A stretch of 5,976 bases of DNA from Prevotella sp. UBA1395 (GTDB lineage: Bacteria; Bacteroidota; Bacteroidia; Bacteroidales; Bacteroidaceae), in the NCBI GenBank assembly GCA_002305235.1, contig DBQL01000074.1, forward strand, positions 5,986-11,961. The letters run 5' to 3'. A model generated the notes under the pieces. It saw only the letters and a list, made by a program, of their open reading frames with translations, searched no databases and was not told the origin of the DNA. Position numbers and translations under genes: made by a program. This document shows, in pieces, positions 1 to 4,746 of this stretch. Every line of letters begins with the position of its first letter. The stretch's first letter is position 1.

Positions 1-1614
1 TGCGATCACCATGACCTCGGGTGTCTCGGGGCGGCATTCAACGAGGATGCCATGCACCGAAAATTATTGAAATTCAAGCAGATGGGTGTCAACGCCTTGC
101 GGTGTACGCACAATCCTCCGGCTCCGGAGGTGCTCAATATGTGTGACACGATGGGCATCGTGGTGATCGATGAGAGCTTTGATATGTGGCGCAGGAAGAA
201 GACGCGCAATGACTATGCTCGCTATTTCGATGAGTGGCATGAGCGTGATTTGGCCGACATGGTGCTGCGAGACCGCAATCACCCCTCGGTGTTGGTATGG
301 AGTATCGGTAACGAGGTGCTGGAACAGTGGTCGAGTGCCGATGCCGATGAGTTGACGTTGGAACAGGCAAACCTCATTCTCAATGCCGGGCACAAGGTGG
401 AAAAAAGTGCCGACACGCATCCTAATGCTCTGCTCACGCAGCATCTTGCGCAGATTGTGAGACGATGGGACAACACGCGTCCCATCACGGCCGGATGCAA
501 CGAGCCTGACCCCAACAACCATTTGTTCAAGAGTGGAGCTATTGATCTGATAGGATTCAATTATCATCACCAGTGGATGAAAGATGTGCCCGAGAAGTTT
601 CCGGGTAAGCCTTTTTACATGTCGGAGAGTGTATCGGCCTTGCAGACGCGCGGGTTTTATCCGCAGCAAGGCGATACCATACTCATGATGCCCGAACGAT
701 GGGACAAGGCTTACACCGACCCGACGATGATGTGCTCGGCATACGACAACCAGCATGTGCCGTGGGGATGTACCCATGAGCAATCGTTGGATGCCGTGAA
801 ACACACGCCTTACTGTTTCGGGCAGTTCATCTGGACCGGCTTTGACTATCTCGGCGAGCCTACACCATACGGTTTTCCGGCACGCAGCTCTTATTTCGGC
901 GTGATCGATTTGGCAGGATTCCCCAAGGATGTGTACTATATGTACCAGAGCGAATGGACCGAAAAGCCGGTGCTACACCTGTTTCCCCATTGGAATTGGA
1001 TGCCCGGACAGATCGTGGATATGTGGTGTTATTACAGTCAGGCTGATGAGGTGGAGTTATATATCAATGGGAACAGTCAGGGCGTTAGGCGCAAGACGGG
1101 GCCGGGAACGGAGGCCCATCGCTATGGTTTACCACTGACAATCGACAGTATGGCAACGGAATTTCATGTGAACTGGCGCGTGAAGTTTGTGCCGGGAGAA
1201 GTGACTGTGGTGGCAAGAAAGAATGGAAAAGTGGTGGGAAGCAAGACCATTCGCACGGCCGGAGCGCCTGACCATATTCGCCTGACCGTGGATTATGACG
1301 GGAAAAAATATAACGGCACGATGCCCCGAGGCGGCAAAGATCTGGTGTTTGTCAATGCAGAGGTGGTTGATAAAGACGGAAACCTGTGTCCTCATGCGGA
1401 GAATCAGATTTTCTTTGATGTGAAGGGGGGAAGCATAGAGGGTGTCGACAATGGCTGTCAGTACTCTATGGAGCGTTTCAAGGCTAACCGGCGCAGAGCC
1501 TTTTTCGGCAAGTGCATGGTGGTGGTAAGTCCCGGTTCAACCCGGAACGTCGTGTTATCGGCCAAGGGTATAGACCTCAAGCCATCGGAATTAGACTTAT
1601 ACGATTATAAATAA
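1..1614 (+). CDS. Glycoside hydrolase family 2 beta-galactosidase-like enzyme (5' end missing)
   Basis: This gene encodes a retaining exo-glycosidase that probably removes beta-galactosyl or similar residues from glycans. The reading frame is open from base 1 and the ATG at 52 is internal: residues before it (CDHHDLGCLGAA) already match the family, so the start and the N-terminal sugar-binding and Ig-like domains lie outside the window. 537 residues are visible, against roughly 800 or more in complete relatives. Residues 1 to about 315 form the catalytic TIM barrel, with HNPPAPE near the start. The acid/base Glu is residue 105 (WSIGNEV) and the nucleophile Glu is residue 209 (YMSESVS). Residues about 321-385 resemble DUF4982, and about 422-525 resemble the C-terminal GH2 Ig-like domain (GVDNG, then FKANRRRAFFGK). 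No truncation or frameshift is seen up to the TAA stop. Family and mechanism are clear from the motifs. Substrate is inferred: beta-galactosidase is the usual annotation, but beta-glucuronidase or another specificity cannot be excluded. Signal peptide status is unknown. Confidence 0.93.
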   Translation, partial: CDHHDLGCLGAAFNEDAMHRKLLKFKQMGVNALRCTHNPPAPEVLNMCDTMGIVVIDESFDMWRRKKTRNDYARYFDEWHERDLADMVLRDRNHPSVLVWSIGNEVLEQWSSADADELTLEQANLILNAGHKVEKSADTHPNALLTQHLAQIVRRWDNTRPITAGCNEPDPNNHLFKSGAIDLIGFNYHHQWMKDVPEKFPGKPFYMSESVSALQTRGFYPQQGDTILMMPERWDKAYTDPTMMCSAYDNQHVPWGCTHEQSLDAVKHTPYCFGQFIWTGFDYLGEPTPYGFPARSSYFGVIDLAGFPKDVYYMYQSEWTEKPVLHLFPHWNWMPGQIVDMWCYYSQADEVELYINGNSQGVRRKTGPGTEAHRYGLPLTIDSMATEFHVNWRVKFVPGEVTVVARKNGKVVGSKTIRTAGAPDHIRLTVDYDGKKYNGTMPRGGKDLVFVNAEVVDKDGNLCPHAENQIFFDVKGGSIEGVDNGCQYSMERFKANRRRAFFGKCMVVVSPGSTRNVVLSAKGIDLKPSELDLYDYK

Positions 1615-1881
1615 TGGATCAAAACCTGTAAAAAGAAAGCAGTGACATAACTGCCATGTATGGATTGAGTCAGGCTCTCATGGTTTGATACGGGCATGAC
1701 GCGTGCCCTGTACAAGTCTCGGACAGATGGTCTTCGCGATGATTGGCTGCTGTTGTGACAACACCTTGCAATCGTTTCTGCGGAGATAGCATCATCCGAG
1801 ACGGAGGCCGTGAAAGAGCGTAGGATAAATGAAAAATGTTATAAAATGTTCGATGTAAATTGCTTGTGAAAGTAGTTGTGG

Positions 1882-1961
1882 CAGGATGCAAATAAGTAAG
1901 CTCGCTTCAGACTTATGGTTTAGAAGTTATTTGGTAGGACTATTAGTAAGCTGGCATCCTG
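1882..1961. repeat. Nested short repeats: outer inverted, inner direct
   Basis: CAGGATGC at 1882-1889 is the exact reverse complement of GCATCCTG at 1954-1961. Just inside these arms AGTAAGCT occurs twice in the same orientation, at 1895-1902 and 1945-1952. The whole unit spans 80 bases in the gap between the GH2 gene and kdsB. An 8-base inverted pair at this spacing could arise by chance. The nesting with a second 8-base pair is what makes it worth listing. It may mark the end of a small non-autonomous element, or mean nothing. Confidence 0.35.
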
Positions 1962-2108
1962 TCGTTGTTTCGTGATCTTCAATGCGAAATGTTGCGAATT
2001 GGATATTATGGTGCAACAATTCAACTTGAAGGTCACGTTTTTTCGACATTGCCTGCGACCTTAATTTCTCCCTCGCAAATATCCGTCGGAATGCGGACAG
2101 ATTGACTT

Positions 2109-2130
2109 GCAATGGCGAGAAAGCCATTGC
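2109..2130. repeat. Perfect 8-bp hairpin with 6-base loop
   Basis: GCAATGGC at 2109-2116 pairs exactly with GCCATTGC at 2123-2130 around the loop GAGAAA. It lies 73 bases beyond the kdsB stop codon on the kdsB-sense strand. No T tract follows on either strand, so a classical intrinsic terminator is unlikely. It could still stabilise the 3' end of the kdsB transcript or belong to a repeat element. It is the strongest single stem in this gap. Confidence 0.4.
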
Positions 2131-2202
2131 CCGCTTGCTGATGTGATGGCTCGGACGATAGAGCATAGCTGGACAATCGGCCGACCGCAGAGTAGAAAAG
2201 GG

Positions 2203-2949
2203 TCAATCCCGATTTTCTTTCAGGAAAATTTCAGCCCGTTGAAGGTCTTCGGGTGTATCTATGCCGATGGTTTCCACATCGGTACGTCCCACCTTGATGC
2301 GATAGCCGTTCTCCAGCCAGCGCAGTTGTTCAAGACTCTCAGCCTTTTCCAATGCCGATTGGGGTAGTTGGGTGATCTCGCCCAATACTTCCTTGCGATA
2401 GGCATAGATGCCGAGATGTTTGAGGAAAGGGTAGTGACTCATCCAGTCTTTATGCTCGACACCTCTGACAAAGGGGATGACCGAGCGCGAGAAATAGAGG
2501 GCAAAGCCACGGGTATCGGTCACGATCTTGGGAGAATTGGGATTGTCTGTCGCGTCCATGTCGGTGAAAAGCTTGCCAATGGTGGCAATCTGCGTCTGCG
2601 GATCATCAAAGAGTCGGCATACGGTCTCAATCTGTGAGGTGCGGATAAAAGGCTCGTCGCCCTGAATATTGATTACTACATCGGCATCGGAGCCAATCTT
2701 TATCACAGCCTCCTGAATGCGGTCGGTGCCACTTTGGTGGTCGGTGCGGGTCATTACGGCCTTTCCACCAAACTGCTCCACAGCCTGAAAGATACGCTTG
2801 TCGTCGGTGGCCACCCATGCGTCGGGTATCATTGCACTGACCTTTTCATAGACATGCTGAATGACCGGCTTGCCGGAGAGCATGGCAAGCGGCTTGCCGG
2901 GAAAACGAGTGGAGGCGTAACGGGCCGGAATGATGGCAATAATCTTCAT
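2203..2949 (-). CDS. kdsB: 3-deoxy-manno-octulosonate cytidylyltransferase (CMP-KDO synthetase)
   Basis: KdsB activates KDO in the cytoplasm (CTP + KDO gives CMP-KDO + diphosphate) so that it can be attached to lipid A during lipopolysaccharide synthesis. The 248-residue product has the family's usual length. Residues 3-21 carry the nucleotide-binding signature IPARYASTRFPGKPL, residues 46-50 VATDD, residues 71-77 HQSGTDR, and residues 94-100 NIQGDEP, where D98 is the expected Mg/nucleotide residue. The C-terminal IDTPEDL motif (about 230-236) holds D231, the other expected metal ligand. I chose the ATG at 2947-2949 because family proteins start MKIIAIIPAR. An ATG 18 codons further upstream would add an unconserved leader and would place the probable promoter inside the gene. 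The gene is convergent with the GH2 gene and divergent from the MORN gene, and no other lipopolysaccharide gene is in view. Identification is firm. Confidence 0.97.
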   Translation of the reverse strand: MKIIAIIPARYASTRFPGKPLAMLSGKPVIQHVYEKVSAMIPDAWVATDDKRIFQAVEQFGGKAVMTRTDHQSGTDRIQEAVIKIGSDADVVINIQGDEPFIRTSQIETVCRLFDDPQTQIATIGKLFTDMDATDNPNSPKIVTDTRGFALYFSRSVIPFVRGVEHKDWMSHYPFLKHLGIYAYRKEVLGEITQLPQSALEKAESLEQLRWLENGYRIKVGRTDVETIGIDTPEDLQRAEIFLKENRD

Positions 2950-2980
2950 ATCGATCTTTTGGATTTTAAGCGCAAAATTA

Positions 2981-2988
2981 CAAAAATA
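2981..2988 (-). promoter_or_regulatory. Candidate Bacteroidetes -7 element for kdsB
   Basis: Read on the minus strand this is TATTTTTG, an exact match to the TAnnTTTG consensus of the Bacteroidetes primary sigma factor. It lies 31 bases before the kdsB ATG, leaving a short leader. A good -33 TTTG at the expected spacing is not visible. The surroundings are very AT-rich, so a chance match is possible. Confidence 0.45.
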
Positions 2989-3077
2989 TAAATGAGAGGG
3001 CATATTTAATTATGTTAAATTGCACATTTCTTTTTTGAAAATAAAATGTCATTCCGTCTTTTTTCAATTATTATTAC

Positions 3078-3085
3078 TATCTTTG
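3078..3085 (+). promoter_or_regulatory. Candidate Bacteroidetes -7 element for the MORN gene cluster
   Basis: TATCTTTG matches TAnnTTTG exactly and lies 29 bases before the GTG start at 3115. The upstream sequence is T-rich (for example TCTTTTTTC around 3056-3065), but no clean TTTG sits at the usual -33 spacing. It is the best candidate promoter for the three-gene + strand cluster and faces away from the kdsB promoter candidate. Confidence 0.5.
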
Positions 3086-3114
3086 ACAACCAATTTACGA
3101 TTAAATTCTGAATA

Positions 3115-4239
3115 GTGAAGAATAAGATATTAGTTCTGTTTTTGCTCATGGTTTCTGTTGTCTGCAAGGCTCAGAAGATTACACTTGGCTCATGCTCTGT
3201 AATGGAGATGGGTGTGAAGGGAGTGTATAAAGGGCAGATGGTTTCAGGGAAACCACATGGAAAAGGAAATATTCTCTTTGATAATGGCAATACATACGAA
3301 GGCGATTTTGTCAAAGGCAAGCGTCAGGGCTACGGAATCTATACCTTTTCTGATGGCGAGAAGTATGAGGGTCAGTGGTTGTTGAACCAGCAACACGGCC
3401 AAGGCACCTACTATTTCAATAATAATAATAAGTATGTAGGACTTTGGTTCCGTGACTATCAGCAGGGACACGGTATCATGTATTATTTCAATGGCGACAA
3501 GTATGACGGCGATTGGTATCGGGATATGCGCCAAGGAAAAGGCAAATACACCTACGCCAACGGTGCCTATTACGAGGGATATTGGAAGGAAGACAAAAAG
3601 GAGGGCAAGGGATTCTTCGATTGGGGCGACGGAACGACATACGAAGGCGAGTGGATCAATAACCAGCGGTCGGGCTATGGAGTCAACAAATATGCCGATG
3701 GCGACGTGTATAAGGGCCAGTGGAAAGATGATATCCAGCAAGGACGGGGCATCTATCTTTTTCAGAACGGCGACCGATACGAGGGCGATTATGATCAGGG
3801 CGAGCGCACTGGAGAGGGTATTTTCAAGTATTCCAATGGCGATCGGTACACCGGTCATTTTTCAGAAGGTGCCCGAGACGGTGTCGGAACGTTTGTATGG
3901 GCTAACGGCGACAAGTATGAAGGCAGTTGGAAGAATGAGTATCAGAATGGGCGTGGGAAGCTCACCAAGCAGAATGGCGATGTGTTCGACGGCAATTTCG
4001 TCAATGGGAAGATTGACGGTGAGGTCATCATCCATTATGCCGACGGCACCCGTTTCAAAGGAACTTACAAGAACGGCATGCGCAATGGCAAGGCTATTGA
4101 GGAATTTAAGGACGGCCTCCGCTTTGAGGGGGCTTACGTAAACGATATTCGTGACGGAAGGTTTATAGAGAAAGACCGCAACGGGCAAATTACCTTCAAA
4201 GGCCATTACGAGAACGGACGCCGTTTCAAAGATGATTAA
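3115..4239 (+). CDS. Exported MORN-repeat protein, 14 full repeats plus a partial one
   Basis: The 374-residue product is almost entirely MORN repeats. Residues 1-19 form a signal peptide: K2 and K4, then a hydrophobic core ILVLFLLMVSVV, then CKA with likely cleavage before Q20. The mature protein is therefore probably periplasmic or surface-exposed. After a short linker, repeats of exactly 23 residues begin at Y38, 61, 84 and so on to 337, with the pattern Y-x-G-x-W, then G-x-G, then N/D-G. A partial repeat (FKGHYENG) ends the chain. Repeats 12-14 lose the second Gly of G-x-G and have Phe for Tyr. The start must be the GTG at 3115, since TGA at 3109-3111 is in frame and the next ATG (3148) would cut the signal peptide in half. 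MORN repeats form stacked beta-hairpins and in other proteins mediate protein or membrane contacts; no catalytic domain is present, so a scaffold role is an inference. C17 lacks a proper lipobox (SVVC). The gene ends 23 bases before the YhcH-family gene. Confidence 0.9.
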   Translation: MKNKILVLFLLMVSVVCKAQKITLGSCSVMEMGVKGVYKGQMVSGKPHGKGNILFDNGNTYEGDFVKGKRQGYGIYTFSDGEKYEGQWLLNQQHGQGTYYFNNNNKYVGLWFRDYQQGHGIMYYFNGDKYDGDWYRDMRQGKGKYTYANGAYYEGYWKEDKKEGKGFFDWGDGTTYEGEWINNQRSGYGVNKYADGDVYKGQWKDDIQQGRGIYLFQNGDRYEGDYDQGERTGEGIFKYSNGDRYTGHFSEGARDGVGTFVWANGDKYEGSWKNEYQNGRGKLTKQNGDVFDGNFVNGKIDGEVIIHYADGTRFKGTYKNGMRNGKAIEEFKDGLRFEGAYVNDIRDGRFIEKDRNGQITFKGHYENGRRFKDD

Positions 4240-4262
4240 TCGTTTTTAAAAATAATATACTT

Positions 4263-4709
4263 ATGATTATCGACAAATTGGAAAATCTGGAGAAGTATGT
4301 TTCATTGAACCCTTTGTTTGCTGAAGTAGTGAGCTTCTTGAAGAGCAACGACTGGGCCGATGTGAGTGATGGCAAGCATCAAATCAAAGGTGATGATGTT
4401 TTTGTAAACGTCATGCACCTCAAGGGAAAGGCTCAAGACGAGGCCGCAATGGAATATCATATCAAGATGGTAGACGTGCAAGTTCCTATCAGTGACGACG
4501 AGATTTTCGGTTATATCCCGCAGGCTGACCTTCCCCCAATGGAGTATGTTGAGGAGAAAGACATGGCAAAGAAAGACGGTGTGCCCTCCCAAACCTATAT
4601 CACGGTGAAGAAAGGGCAGTTTGTCATCTTCTTCCCGCAAGACGGGCATGCCCCCGGAATATCAACGAAAGATGAGTTTAGAAAGGCCATCTTCAAGGTG
4701 AAAGCATAA
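4263..4709 (+). CDS. YhcH/YjgK/YiaL (DUF386) family protein
   Basis: This is a 148-residue cytoplasmic protein of the cupin-like YhcH/YjgK/YiaL family, at the usual length of about 150 residues. The signatures are E64-Y-H66 with D71 (EYHIKMVDVQ), followed by a variable loop, then FFPQDGHAPG (residues 123-132) with H129, and the C-terminal KAIFKVKA. E64, H66 and H129 are the expected metal ligands and all are present. Characterised relatives include E. coli NanQ (YhcH), which speeds anomer interconversion of sialic acid, and EbgC, a subunit of an evolved beta-galactosidase, so a role with a sugar or sugar acid is likely. The true substrate cannot be read from the sequence. The ATG lies 23 bases after the MORN stop, with an A/T-rich spacer (TTTTTAAAAA) rather than a clear ribosome binding site. 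The gene is probably co-transcribed with its neighbours. Family assignment is firm and function is open. Confidence 0.92.
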   Translation: MIIDKLENLEKYVSLNPLFAEVVSFLKSNDWADVSDGKHQIKGDDVFVNVMHLKGKAQDEAAMEYHIKMVDVQVPISDDEIFGYIPQADLPPMEYVEEKDMAKKDGVPSQTYITVKKGQFVIFFPQDGHAPGISTKDEFRKAIFKVKA

Positions 4710-4746
4710 TCTGTAACATCATAAGCCACTGGTAAATCTGAGCACT

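Larger units (their letters stand above)
1615..2202. other. 588-base gene-poor convergent intergenic region with small hairpins
   Basis: This region lies between the 3' ends of the GH2 gene (+) and kdsB (-). No reading frame in it resembles a protein family I recognise. The longest open frames are on the minus strand: 79 codons at 1927-2166 and 73 codons at 1670-1891. Visible structure includes small stem-loops at 1639-1654, 1689-1712 (one bulged base), 1751-1763, 1777-1801 (one bulge), 1990-2018 and 2109-2130. None is followed by a T tract on either strand, so none is a standard intrinsic terminator for the flanking genes. I found no match to TAnnTTTG on either strand. The stretch is much longer than the other gaps in this window. 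It may be a dispersed intergenic repeat, a decayed small gene or an unrecognised RNA. Short stems are common by chance, so the function is unassigned. Confidence 0.6.

Noticed and set aside
64..804. 246-codon minus-strand open frame opposite the GH2 gene
   Set aside because: The + strand frame encodes a clear GH2 catalytic domain with both catalytic residues; the opposite frame has no recognisable family and is a by-product of codon bias.
1689..1712. GC-rich stem-loop as a terminator for the GH2 gene
   Set aside because: The stem has a bulge and no T tract follows, so it does not meet the usual intrinsic terminator pattern.
2950..3003. 18-codon N-terminal extension of KdsB from an upstream ATG
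   Set aside because: The extension is not family-like, and the start MKIIAIIPAR at 2949 matches KdsB proteins. The extension would also overlap the candidate promoter.
3115..3174. MORN protein as a lipoprotein with lipidated Cys17
   Set aside because: The residues before Cys are SVV, which do not fit a lipobox (small residue needed just before Cys). A signal peptidase I site after CKA fits better.
3229..4239. Regular 69-base periodicity as a CRISPR-like array
   Set aside because: The periodicity comes from protein repeats in a continuous open frame, with no conserved DNA repeats separated by unique spacers.
4240..4262. TTTTTAAAAA palindrome as a terminator between the MORN and YhcH-family genes
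   Set aside because: It is a purely A/T palindrome without a GC stem, so termination is not supported and co-transcription remains likely.
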